From positions 434,001 to 498,000 of the forward strand of contig OY751496.1 in NCBI GenBank assembly GCA_963565915.1: a stretch of DNA of 64,000 bases, in the 5' to 3' direction. Each line of letters begins with the position of its first letter. Position 1 is the first letter of the stretch. The position numbers and the translations under genes are program-made. A model generated the notes under the pieces. The model saw only the letters and a list, made by a program, of their open reading frames with translations, was not told the DNA's origin and did not search any database. Below, piece after piece: positions 1-9,708 of the stretch. Origin of the DNA: Entoloma clypeatum. Taxonomy: Eukaryota > Basidiomycota > Agaricomycetes > Agaricales > Entolomataceae.

Positions 1-1560
1 AGCTTGCTGCTCCATTGGTCCCCAAATAAATGCCGTACCACCTGTGAGCGCGGTGAGAGGTTTCGCGATGTTTGAGTACCCTTCAATAAATCGTCGATAG
101 AAGTTAGCAAATCCAAGGAACTTCTGAACTTCCTTTTTTGATGTGGGTGCTTGCCAGTTTCGAATTGTATCCACCTTCTCAGTTTCCATCTCAATGCGTC
201 CCTCACCAACCACATATCCCAATATAGGACATTTCGTTACTTCCCATAAACACTTCTTTTCCTTTAGGAACAAATCATTGTCTGATAGGATCTGTAGGAT
301 TTCTTCAGTGTTTCGCGCGAGTTCTTCCTTGGTTTTACCGATAACCACGATGTCATCCATGTAGATCACGCAGATACGTCGGCGGATCTGGTCCCGGAAT
401 AGACTAGCCATCATCCGAGAGAATGTTCCCGGGGAGTTGCAAAGACCGAAAAACATGACCAATGGTTCGAACAATCCTCGACTGGTGAGGAAGACAGCTT
501 TCCATTCATTGCCCTCCTTAATCCAGACGTTGTTATAGCCCCACATGATGTCCATTTTATTGAAGTAGACCGCATCTTTCAGTATGTCCAAGAGATCGGA
601 TATTCATGGGAGTGGGAACTTGTCTTTGACCGTGAATTTATTGACCATGCGGTAATCTTGTACCAATCGTTTGGAGCCATCCTTTTTGTTGATGAAGAAG
701 CAAGGGGAGGCATAAGGGGATTTGGACGGGCGGATCTTTCCTGTTGCTAGACCCTCGTCAATGAATGCGTCCAATTCTTCTTGTTCCTTTTGCGTCATAG
801 GATATATATTTTCCCCTAGTTCCTTTGGTGTGTCCGGTGTAAGTTCGATACCATGGTCCCATTCCCTCTCCTTTGGAATCTTATCAAAGTTCTCTTTCTC
901 GAAAAGATGAGCAAATCGTTCAACATATGAGGGTTGTTTGGTTGTGGAAGGTGGTATGGGAGTGACAGCTTCCAAAATAGGGTCTCCAGGCTTCCATTTC
1001 TGATCCGACTTTTTGGGTGCATCTTTGTCGCGCACCTCAACCATGCAAACCCGGTGTTTGCGACCATTAAGGTTAACCCTGAAATCTGAGTGTTTGGTTC
1101 GACATGTTGTTGGGCATCGGTTAAATGTCACCGCGCCGGTTGTCCAATTGATTGTGGGGTTGTGGTATACCAACCAGTCATGTCCCAAGAGCATGTCCGT
1201 TCTCCCAATGTCCAGTACCATTGCTTCCATGGTTTCCTGATGTGCTCCCAAATCCAGTTTAACTTCGGCAAGTTGGCTCGCTTTCTGTTGTCGATTTGGT
1301 GATCCATCCGCATTTAGAATTGCTATGGGTGGTATTCCTCGCGTGGGGAGGTTCTGCTCACGTACTATTCTGGGATGGATACATGTGCGTTCACATCCGC
1401 TGTCAACCTCGGGTCGGATAACCTTTGGTCCTCGTCATGTTTTGAGCTGCGCTAACAGCCTGATTTCTCGTCTTTTCAGAGGTTTATCTCCCTTCACAAT
1501 CTTAGTTGACGCAGCGGCTCGCTTGGCAGGGATGACATAGGTTCTATTGTCTGCAGTCAT
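1..1560 (-). pseudogene. pol: Copy A pol (protease-RT), broken and partial
   Basis: Pol of copy A starts at ATG 1560 with MTADNRTYVIP and runs left. After about 40 codons a TGA (1435-1437) interrupts it; copy D has CGA at this codon. The protease core VDSGCERT follows, then a long linker, then RT N-terminal residues (IRPSKSPYASP, VQDYRMVNKF). A second TGA lies at 604-606, after KFPLP. Beyond it the RT continues with the YMDD catalytic box (about 345-365) and the FLGFANFYRRF motif near 90-125. The reading frame is otherwise intact, which argues for recent inactivation. RNase H and integrase lie beyond the window edge. Confidence 0.88.
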
Positions 1561-1610
1561 ACAAGGCAAGCAAGTCCGTTTAATAGATAAGGGTCGCGAC
1601 TTAGTGTCGT

Positions 1611-3177
1611 TTAATCGGACCCTTCAGGAAAATCCTTCTCGTTGGCTTCTAAGATTGTGGTTTCATCATTCTCGGCATCTTCCTCGGACACCTTCCTAAC
1701 CCTTCCGGAGTTCTTCTTTGGCTTGCGGCAGTTGCGCGCGATATGGCCTTCTTGGTCACAGTTGAAACACTTGCGACCATCTTTCTTCTTTGGAGCGCTA
1801 CAGTCTTTAGCCAGATGACCGAAGCGTTGACAGTTGTAGCAACGGGCTACTCCTGCTTTGTCGATCTCCATGGCCTTGCCCTGACCACCATAAGTGGTAC
1901 CCGATCCGGTGCGCATGTCGCCGCCACCTCGGATGACCAGTGCGTGTCCTTCCATCTGTCGTCCCTTGTTTCAGATCTCCTTTGCGTAATCGGTGTACGT
2001 CTTGCCATCGCTAGCCACTTGTTCAGAGATTCTGCGGTTGACGTTCTTTTCTAGGATGTATTTCCCAGTTTCTTCGCCAAGGTTTGACAGTTTCAAGAGT
2101 TCTTCAAATTCATCCCAGAATTCATCAACGGTACGTTTCTCTTGTTTCAGGACTTCGAGTCTTGCTTTGGCAGCGACCGACTTGTTGGTGATGGAGAATC
2201 GTGTGGCGATATCATCGGAAAAACCTAGCCAGGTGATATTCTCGTTGTCAATGGCAAGAGCGTCTAACTTGTTACTGGCCCAGTGTCTGCCGGACCCTTC
2301 CATCATGCAGGATAGCACCGCAAGAATCTTCTGATCGTCTGTGAGGCTCTTTTGGAACCTGATGTATAGTTTGGTGGCTTTCCACCACTCGTCAAAGGTG
2401 TATCTGTCCTTGAACATCCCAGGATCCTTGATGATCTTGGATGTATCCATTGTTTGTACAGCCGGAGCTTCTGCCATGTTTAAAGTCTGCGGAGGAGGAG
2501 AGGAGTCGGATTGTTGGGATGAAGATGGGGTTTGGGATACAGGTAAGGATTGAAAATGAGTCCCTGTTCTAGGCGTCTGTTCGATATCTGACTGCGCGGA
2601 GTCAAAAGTAAATTCGTCAGGGGACTCGTCGGCGGAATCGGTGGCAAAACGTTCAGAGTATTTCCTCTGTAAATCTCTAAGGAATCTCTGTTCCTGCGCG
2701 TCTGTTGGTCTCGAGAAGGGGTCAAGTCTCTCGTTTCGTGCCCAGTGGTTGTACTCGGTCTGTTGTTCTTCGGTGGTGAAGTGGGCGTAGATCTGCTGCT
2801 TCGAGTAAGACGTGATGATGTGGCTCTGGGACGTCTCGATGTGAGCGTCCTAATCAATCTTCTGATAACGGTTGTCTGGACACCGATAAACTCTCTGATC
2901 TCTGTGATCTGACCTGTCTGAGGTCCTTCTTGAATGCGAAAGCTTTCGAGTTCGTTCTGTCAGGCGTTGTAACGCGCGATCTGGTGTTGCCGAGCAAGAT
3001 GGATGCTCTCTGCTATCTCGCCGTGGGGGCGATGCTCGTCGTTGTCTAGTTCTTCGTCAAGCACCTGCTGTAGGATGCGACGGATCTCCGATTTGATGTA
3101 CTGCTGGATGAGTGTAAAATCGATACTGTCTCGAGGACTTAGCTCCTCCTGTCGGGCTTCTGGCGTGCTGAATGGGT
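1611..3177 (-). pseudogene. gag: Copy A gag, interrupted
   Basis: Gag of copy A. Its N-terminal part (PEARQEELSPRD onward, near 3177) has ACG where copy D has ATG. A TGA follows at 2960-2962 after ARYNA. The main capsid-like segment runs from 2477 (MAEAPAVQ) with WWKATKLYIRF and WDEFEELLKLSNLG, typical of retrotransposon gag. It ends at TGA 1971-1973 after YAKEI. Past this stop the same frame continues with MEGHALVI and two CCHC zinc knuckles (CYNCQRFGHLAKDC and CFNCDQEGHIARNC), ending in EGSD at 1611. The two knuckles would bind genomic RNA in the capsid. A short non-coding spacer separates gag from pol. Confidence 0.85.
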
Positions 3178-3268
3178 TACTGGTGAAGTCTTCAAAGAAG
3201 CGCGACGTCTTGACTCGTCTGGTAGTTGCTCTCTTCGCTCTGGGCGAACCTAACGAGATTTAGCAACT

Positions 3269-3633
3269 TGTTATGCTTAACAAACCGTTCCAAGGTTCAG
3301 GCAGAGTATGCAGGAAGTGGAAAGGCGAAGAGCAAAGTGAGTGCTAAATCTAAGGAATGTAGCTATGGTACATGGGGTTTATATAGTACTGGCTACGAGC
3401 GGTAGCGAGTGAGTCAGTAGCTGCGGAAGGCAGTGTGGATGAGTCAGTAACTGCGGAAAGGCAGTGCGAAGTGAGTCAGACGACTGCAGACTGAGTAATC
3501 CCTACTGCGGAGTGCGAGTCAGCGCGGGAGCGAAGTATACTAAAGGAGAATGGTAGAGTAAAGGTAAATGAATAAGCGGTCTGATGAGTCAAAGAAATAA
3601 CGAAGGTACAATGCAAGGGAAAAGTGCGTAACA
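3269..3633 (-). repeat. 5' LTR of copy A (365 bp)
   Basis: The LTR begins TGTTACGC and ends GCATAACA in element orientation, so it has TG...CA ends within a short TGTTA/TAACA inverted repeat. The interior starts AGTTGCTAAATC. The 3' half matches the LTRs of copies B, C and D, but the first 100 bp or so (U3) resembles neither of the other two U3 types. Confidence 0.9.
3379..3478 (-). promoter_or_regulatory. LTR promoter: TATA box and three TGACTCA sites
   Basis: Inside the copy A LTR a TATATAAA-type TATA box (about 3379-3386) lies just downstream, in element sense, of three exact TGAGTCA/TGACTCA heptamers at 3410-3416, 3440-3446 and 3472-3478. They are separated by CTGCGGAAGGCAGT-like spacers. 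TGACTCA is the consensus for Gcn4/AP-1 bZIP factors. Binding is inferred. The copy C LTRs keep two of the sites. Confidence 0.5.
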
Positions 3634-3898
3634 TACAAACCGGTAAGTCCATAACAATACATAGAATAGGGTCCCAATAACACTAAACTGGGCAAATTGT
3701 TTCTGCACATAAAATCGGTACAATTCAAAACCATTATATTTGCTGTATTCTACATCTGTAAGAATTAAATGGGGATATGGCAGTCTTGTAATGACTAGGT
3801 ATGCAAAGATGGACAGCTTTGGCACGATGTAAGCCATCCTTGTCTCCCTGTTCATCAACGACACCAACACCTGACACTCCGCTGCAACAGCGTATCCC
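3634..3898. other. Host sliver between copy A and the gap
   Basis: This 265-bp non-retroelement stretch sits between the outer end of the copy A LTR and the assembly gap. The minus strand is open throughout and reads MNRETRMAYIVPKLSIFAYL, then a hydrophobic segment. It may be an exon of a host gene hit by these insertions, but I recognise no family. Confidence 0.4.
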
Positions 3899-4098
3899 NN
3901 NNNNNNNNNNNNNNNNNNNNNNNNNNNNNNNNNNNNNNNNNNNNNNNNNNNNNNNNNNNNNNNNNNNNNNNNNNNNNNNNNNNNNNNNNNNNNNNNNNNN
4001 NNNNNNNNNNNNNNNNNNNNNNNNNNNNNNNNNNNNNNNNNNNNNNNNNNNNNNNNNNNNNNNNNNNNNNNNNNNNNNNNNNNNNNNNNNNNNNNNNN
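3899..4098. other. Assembly gap of exactly 200 N
   Basis: The run of N is exactly 200 long, a conventional scaffold-gap size, so the true length is unknown. The 5' LTR and most of gag of copy B are expected here. Confidence 0.98.
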
Positions 4099-4215
4099 TG
4101 CCGAGAATGATGAAACCACAATCTTAGAAGCCAACGAGAAGGATTTTCCCGAAGGGTCCGATTAAACGACACTAAGTCGCGACCCTTATCTATTAAACGG
4201 ACTTGCTTGCCTTGT

Positions 4216-7200
4216 ATGACTGCAGACAATAGAACCTATGTCATCCCTGCCAAGCGAGCCGCTGCGTCAACTAAGATTGTGAAGGGAGATAAACCTCTGA
4301 AAAGACGAGAAATCAGGCTGTTAGCGCAGCTCAAAACATGACGAGGACCAAAGGTTATCCGACCCGAGGTTGACAGCGGATGTGAACGCACATGTATCCA
4401 TCCCAGAATAGTACGTGAGCAGAACCTCCCCACGCGAGGAATACCACCCATAGCAATTCTAAATGCGGATGGATCACCAAATCGACAACAGAAAGCGAGC
4501 CAACTTGCCGAAGTTAAACTGGATTTGGGAGCACATCAGGAAACCATGGAAGCAATGGTACTGGACATTGGGAGAACGGACATGCTCTTGGGACATGACT
4601 GGTTGGTATACCACAACCCCACAATCAATTGGACAACCGGCGCGGTGACATTTAACCGATGCCCAACAACATGTCGAACCAAACACTCAGATTTCAGGGT
4701 TAACCTTAATGGTCGCAAACACCGGGTTTGCATGGTTGAGGTGCGCGACAAAGATGCACCCAAAAAGTCGGATCAGAAATGGAAGCCTGGAGACCCTATT
4801 TTGGAAGCTGTCACTCCCATACCACCTTCCACAACCAAACAACCCTCATATGTTGAACGATTTGCTCATCTTTTCGAGAAAGAGAACTTTGATAAGATTC
4901 CAAAGGAGAGGGAATGGGACCATGGTATCGAACTTACACCGGACACACCAAAGGAACTAGGGGAAAATATATATCCTATGACGCAAAAGGAACAAGAAGA
5001 ATTGGACGCATTCATTGACGAGGGTCTAGCAACAGGAAAGATCCGCCCGTCCAAATCCCCTTATGCCTCCCCTTGCTTCTTCATCAACAAAAAGGATGGC
5101 TCCAAACGATTGGTACAAGATTACCGCATGGTCAATAAATTCACGGTCAAAGACAAGTTCCCACTCCCATGAATATCCGATCTCTTGGACATACTGAAAG
5201 ATGCGGTCTACTTCAATAAAATGGACATCATGTGGGGCTATAACAACGTCTGGATTAAGGAGGGCAATGAATGGAAAGCTGTCTTCCTCACCAGTCGAGG
5301 ATTGTTCGAACCATTGGTCATGTTTTTCGGTCTTTGCAACTCCCCGGGAACATTCTCTCGGATGATGGCTAGTCTATTCCGGGACCAGATCCGCCGACGT
5401 ATCTGCGTGATCTACATGGATGACATCGTGGTTATCGGTAAAACCAAGGAAGAACTCGCGCGAAACACTGAAGAAATCCTACAGATCCTATCAGACAATG
5501 ATTTGTTCCTAAAGGAAAAGAAGTGTTTATGGGAAGTAACGAAATGTCCTATATTGGGATATGTGGTTGGTGAGGGACGCATTGAGATGGAAACTGAGAA
5601 GGTGGATACAATTCGAAACTGGCAAGCACCCACATCAAAAAAGGAAGTTCAGAAGTTCCTTGGATTTGCTAACTTCTATCGACGATTTATTGAAGGGTAC
5701 TCAAACATCGCGAAACCTCTCACCGCGCTCACAGGTGGTACGGCATTTATTTGGGGACCAATGGAGCAGCAAGCTTTTGAAGGTCTCATATGGGCAATTA
5801 CATCGGCACCAGTCTTGGCATTACCGAAACCAGAGGGACAGTTCAGGGTTGAAACCGATGCATTGGGCTATGCAATTGGAGCAGTACTCTCTCAGAAGCA
5901 AAACGACAAATGGCACCCCATTGCGTTCTTGTCACGGACCATGTCCGCGGCCGAACAGAATTACGAGATATATGACAAGGAACTCCTGGCAGTCATGGAA
6001 GCATTCAACGACAGCGATGCTGGAAAATGAAGTTACAAGACTATGACTTCGAATTATGGCATGTGCCCGGCAAGACCAATGCAAAAGCGGACATCCTGTC
6101 ACGCTTACCCTGGTATGAAGCGGAACTCGAACCACAGGACAGTGACCAAATGCTCAAGGAGGGACTATTCTTGAAACGGTTGGAATCAGAAGATGTGGTA
6201 CAAATGGAGATGTTCACGGAGGAACAATTCTTTGAAGGGGGTGAAACATCTGATTCCATCAAAATTGGAAACGTCACAATTATTGAAAATCCGTGGATCG
6301 CACACATCAAGGGTTCAAACCGCATGGAGACAGAAGTAGCCCAGGGTCTAAAAAAGAATCCTCATTGGTATCAGCAGGAGAATGGGATCACCTATGCAGG
6401 AGAACGAGTCTATGTCCCGCCAGACCCACAATTACGGCAAGAATTGATGTTCGAGTCACACGATGCACCAGTGGCTGGACATCCAGGACAGTACCGGACA
6501 CATGAACTCCTCACTCGCACCTACTGGTGGCCTACCATACTGCATGATGTGAAGAAGTACGTGAAGGGTTGCGACACTTGTCAACGCAACAAGATTAACC
6601 GACAAAAGCGACATGCTCCACTACATCCCCATGCAGCACCAAGTCACCCATGGGAAGACATAGGAATCGATGTCGTGGGACCGATACCAGAATCTGATGG
6701 AAAAAACACAATTCTGGTCATCACGGATAGACATTCAAAGATGCTTCACCTCATTCCGACAACCGTGGAACTATCAGCTGAAGGATTAGCCAAGATCTAT
6801 CGGGATCAGATATGGAAGCTTATGGGATCCCCAAGAAGATCATCAGCGATAGGGGACCGCAGTTCGCCGCGAAGTTCATGGAGATACTCTGCCGCATGTT
6901 AGGGATCAAGAGGAACCTGTCCACCGCATACCACCCACAGACTGATGGACAGGCCGAGCGATCGCATCAGGAAATGGAAGCATTCTTACGAAACTTTGTC
7001 AACCATCTACAGGATGATTGGGCAGAATGGATCGCAATCGCAGAGTTCCAGTACAATGACAAAGAACACCAGGCAACGAAGCACACCCCATTCTACCTCA
7101 ACTACGGTTTACATCCGTGGAAGGGAGAGCTCGTGTTAGAAGATACCAATCCGGCTGCCAACAACTTCTTGAAAAAACTCAAACAGGCACGAGAAGAAGC

Positions 7201-7714
7201 CAATGCAGCGCTGAAACAAGCACAGGATCAGATGAAGAAGACAGTTGACACACGGAGAAGTCCGTCTCGGAACTACTGCATCGGAGACAAGGTGTGGCTG
7301 GAAGGGACTAACATCAGGACCGATCGCCCCTCAAAGAAACTTGACGCACTCCGACATGGACCATTCAAAGTCCTAGAGAAGAAAGGAGTTAGCGCGTACC
7401 TTCTTGATCTTCCGAAGACTTGGAAGATGATTCACCCTGTGTTCAATGAGACCCTGTTGTCACCATATGAAACTCCGAAGTATGCCATCCAGAAAAGGAA
7501 ACCAGCCCCTGATCCGATCATCATCGAAGGACGAGAAGAGTACCATGTGTCTACGATCCTAGACTCTCAAAAGTTCCACGGAAAGATCCAGTACCTCGTC
7601 CAGTGGGAAGGATATGGTCCAGAAGAAAACACATGGGAGCCTCGAGCTAATGTTCAGAATGCTCAAGATTTGATCCGTGATTTCCATCGGCAGAACCCGT
7701 CTCGTCCACGATAA
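4216..7714 (+). pseudogene. pol: Copy B pol (PR-RT-RH-IN-chromodomain), four lesions
   Basis: Order: protease (VDSGCERT), RT (YMDDIVVIG at about 5413-5440), RNase H, integrase with HHCC finger (HPGQYRTHELL; CDTCQRNK) and DDE core (ITDRHSK, SDRGPQF, TDGQAERSHQE), then a C-terminal chromodomain (IQYLVQWEGYGPEENTWEP) of the kind that targets chromoviruses to marked chromatin. Lesions: TGA at 4339-4341 (CGA in copy D); TGA at 5170-5172; an internal RNase H deletion near 6008, where the conserved stretch between LLAVMEAF and the region before DYDFELWHVPGK is missing and the frame changes; and a 1-bp loss near 6820 (gcttatggg against gcttcatggg in copy C) inside integrase. Confidence 0.9.
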
Positions 7715-7847
7715 AAGATGAGTTCTCAAAACCCATGGCAGCATCAACCTCATCAGTCAACCACACACCGAGTTCCCCGCTCTAGTCTTCTCCCTGGCCA
7801 ATATAGCCACCCCATTCTACTTCTATCTCTCCACCATCCTCACCGCC

Positions 7848-8219
7848 ATGTCAAACACCATCGTTACCTCCACCTCCACCACCAACATCAACCCCGCCAT
7901 CGCCGCCCTTATGAACGAAGCGCTCTCCATGAGAGACCAAATCCATGCCCTCGAAACTTCCCTCGCCGACCTCCTTCGTCGCCAGATGAATATCCGACTT
8001 CATTCATTGTCCAATCTCCCCATCGCCCTGACTCCCGAAGAGAAACAAATTCTCGGGAACTACACCAGCACCCTCGTCATTGAGAATCGACGTATTCGGC
8101 TGGCCATCAAGGGCCTTGAACTCGCCGTTGCCATCAATGAGGAGTTGATATATGATTGGAGCCTCAAGGAGAGCCCGAACTGGTCCGATCCTGGCAACAA
8201 CGAGGGATGGGGACAGTGA
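7848..8219 (+). CDS. Copy B ORF3, 123 aa, unknown function
   Basis: An intact ORF lies between the pol stop (7714) and the 3' LTR (8254). The protein begins MSNTIVTSTSTTNINP and has a central block EALSMRDQIHALETS followed by heptad-like helices (LVIENRRIRLAIKGLEL), then a Trp/Pro/Gly-rich tail. I expect a small helical, possibly coiled-coil protein; no signal peptide or membrane segment is visible. By hand alignment about two thirds of residues match the equivalent ORF of copy C, though gag-pol of the two copies is nearly identical. It is intact in both copies while pol is broken. The position is where env-like genes sit, but nothing resembles an envelope protein. Function unknown. Confidence 0.7.
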   Translation: MSNTIVTSTSTTNINPAIAALMNEALSMRDQIHALETSLADLLRRQMNIRLHSLSNLPIALTPEEKQILGNYTSTLVIENRRIRLAIKGLELAVAINEELIYDWSLKESPNWSDPGNNEGWGQ

Positions 8220-8253
8220 CTCTGTGAGGACACAGAGCTTGAGGAGGGGAACA

Positions 8254-8655
8254 TGTTACGGACTCTACGGTATGAGGACCACATCATATCTTTTACTTAT
8301 CGGCCCGACGCGGCGCCCTCTTACGAACTCATTATGTCTAATATCTACTTTCGCAACCTTCGGTTCCCAGTCTGACTCACTACCTTACTTCATCATCCCC
8401 TTTAGTATACTTCGTTCCCACGCTGACTCGCTTTCCGCAGTCAGCTTACTCACTGTACATAGCCTTCCGCAGTCGCCTTACTCATGCGCACTGCCTTCCG
8501 CAGTACTGACTCATCCGCTACCGCCTATAGTCAGTACCTATATAAACCTCTTGTACTATAGTAGATTTCTTAGATTTAGCAATCACTTTGCTCTTCGCCT
8601 TTCCACTTTCCTGCATACTCTGCCCGAACCTTGGAACGGTTTGTTAAGCATAACA
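8254..8655 (+). repeat. 3' LTR of copy B (402 bp)
   Basis: Starts TGTTACGGACTCTACGG and ends AAGCATAACA. Its length and U3 match the split LTR of copy D and differ from the U3 of copies A and C. It contains TGACTCA-like motifs and a TATATAAACC box (about 8540). Confidence 0.92.
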
Positions 8656-8814
8656 GTGTCAGCATGGGCGAGGGTGTGTTTGAAGAGAATGTAGGTGCGG
8701 CAGAGTCTGCAGAGCGGTGGGGTGTCAGAGGTGAGGTTGCTCCAAGGTGGGTATGAACATACCCCTTTTTAGCGTTGAGGGAGTGACTGAATAGCCAGCC
8801 TACCGCAAGCACTG
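8656..8814. other. Host sliver between copies B and C
   Basis: This 159-bp remnant lies between the copy B 3' LTR and the copy C target duplication. Removing copy C joins it to 14238 onward. On the minus strand it is open (AVGWLFSHSLNAKKG). It was probably part of the host gene at 14238-14960. Confidence 0.5.
8810..8814. repeat. Target-site duplication of copy C (CACTG)
   Basis: CACTG at 8810-8814 is repeated at 14233-14237, directly abutting both LTR ends of copy C. A 5-bp duplication is usual for Ty3/gypsy integrase and shows that 8815-14232 inserted as one unit. Confidence 0.93.
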
Positions 8815-9184
8815 TGTTATGCGTAACAAACCGTTCCAAGGTTCGGGCAGAGTATGCAGGAAGATGGAAAGGCGAAGAGCAATGTGATTGCTAAATCTAA
8901 TGAATGTAGTTATGGTACATGAGGTTTATATAGTACTGACTATGAGCGGTAGCGAATGAGTCAGTAACTGCGGAAGGCAGTGCGCATGAGTAAGGCGACT
9001 GTGGAAGGCTATGCACTAATGAGTAAGCTGGCTGCGGAATGAGTCAGACAGCTGCGGAAAGCGAGTCAGCGCGGGAGCGAAGTATACTAAAGGGAATAAA
9101 GTATAATATGATATGTGTAAGCGGGGGCCGATGAGTAAAAGTGAAAAAGTAAGCGTATACGTCCGTAGTCGTTAGTCCGTAACA
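8815..9184 (-). repeat. 3' LTR of copy C (370 bp)
   Basis: Reads TGTTACGGACTAACGAC to GCATAACA in element sense, apart from a GCGTAACA variant at the end. Compared by eye with the 5' LTR there are five differences in 370 bp, four of them transitions at CpG positions. Confidence 0.93.
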
Positions 9185-9221
9185 TGTTCCCCTCCTCAAG
9201 GTCTGTGTCCTCACAGACTAC

Positions 9222-9590
9222 CTACTCCCATCCATTGTTGCCATTTGGATCGGCCCAGGCAGGGTCAACTCGGTTACCCCAATCCTTTATCAGTTCATCG
9301 TTTACCGCCGTGGCAAACTCTAAACCTCGAACGGCGAGGCGAAGGCGTCGATTCTCGACAGCAAGGGTGTTGGTATAGTTTTTGAGGATGAGTTTCTCCT
9401 CAGCGGTGGGGGCGGTTGGTAAATCGGAGAGGGTATGAAGGCGGATATGCATCTGCCGGTGGAGGATGTCGGCGACGGAGGTTTCGAGCGCATGGATCTG
9501 GTCGCGCATGGAGAGCGCTTCGCCGATGAGGGTGGTGATGGTGGGGTTGATATCGGAAGCATCGGTGGAGGCGGCGGTGATGTTGGACAT
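9222..9590 (-). CDS. Copy C ORF3, 122 aa, unknown function
   Basis: Counterpart of the copy B ORF at 7848-8219, again between pol and the 3' LTR. It shares MSN at the start, EALSMRDQIHALETS in the middle and the order of helices (LAVENRRLRLAVRGLEF), and ends NNGWE. The N-terminal 20 residues and the C-terminal tail differ most. The frame is fully open although pol is crippled. The substitutions are spread along the protein and many are conservative (I/V, K/R, D/E), which suggests the protein is under constraint rather than drifting. No known domain is recognised. Confidence 0.7.
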   Translation of the reverse strand: MSNITAASTDASDINPTITTLIGEALSMRDQIHALETSVADILHRQMHIRLHTLSDLPTAPTAEEKLILKNYTNTLAVENRRLRLAVRGLEFATAVNDELIKDWGNRVDPAWADPNGNNGWE

Positions 9591-9708
9591 GGCAGAAATG
9601 ATGTTTGAAAGGTATAAGAAGAACGGTGTGTTGGGCGAGAAGAGTTGGAGCGGGGAACTCGATGTGACAGAAGTCGATGTGGAAAATGGCTCTCAAAGTT
9701 TGTTCTTT

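Larger units (their letters stand above)
1..3633 (-). mobile_element. Ty3/gypsy chromovirus copy A, 5' part
   Basis: This is the 5' portion of an LTR retrotransposon on the minus strand, running off the left edge. In element order it holds a 5' LTR (3633 to 3269), gag, a protease region with a Val-Asp-Ser-Gly core, and reverse transcriptase as far as the tether before RNase H. The order gag-PR-RT and the integrase/chromodomain of sister copies B and C place it in Ty3/gypsy, chromovirus clade. The outer flank begins TACAA; the matching target duplication would lie outside the window. The copy is dead: TGA stops interrupt gag and pol. Positions 1-1677 are a near-exact inverted copy of 4099-5775. 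Confidence 0.92.
4099..8655 (+). mobile_element. Ty3/gypsy chromovirus copy B, 5' end in gap
   Basis: Plus-strand copy of the same family as A. It holds the gag C-terminus (stop 4163-4165), pol from 4216 to 7714, an extra ORF (7848-8219) and a 3' LTR (8254-8655). Pol carries two TGA stops, a deletion in RNase H and a frameshift in integrase, so the copy cannot move by itself. The right flank begins GTGTC. The matching left flank would be in the gap. Confidence 0.92.

Noticed and set aside
1325..1540. 71-aa open frame also present at 4236-4451 and 11919-12134
   Set aside because: It lies antisense to the protease region of pol and recurs only because the retrotransposon copies are near-identical.
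7848..8219. env gene of an endogenous retrovirus
   Set aside because: The ORF3 product has no signal peptide, membrane anchor, furin site or fusion peptide and is only 123 aa.
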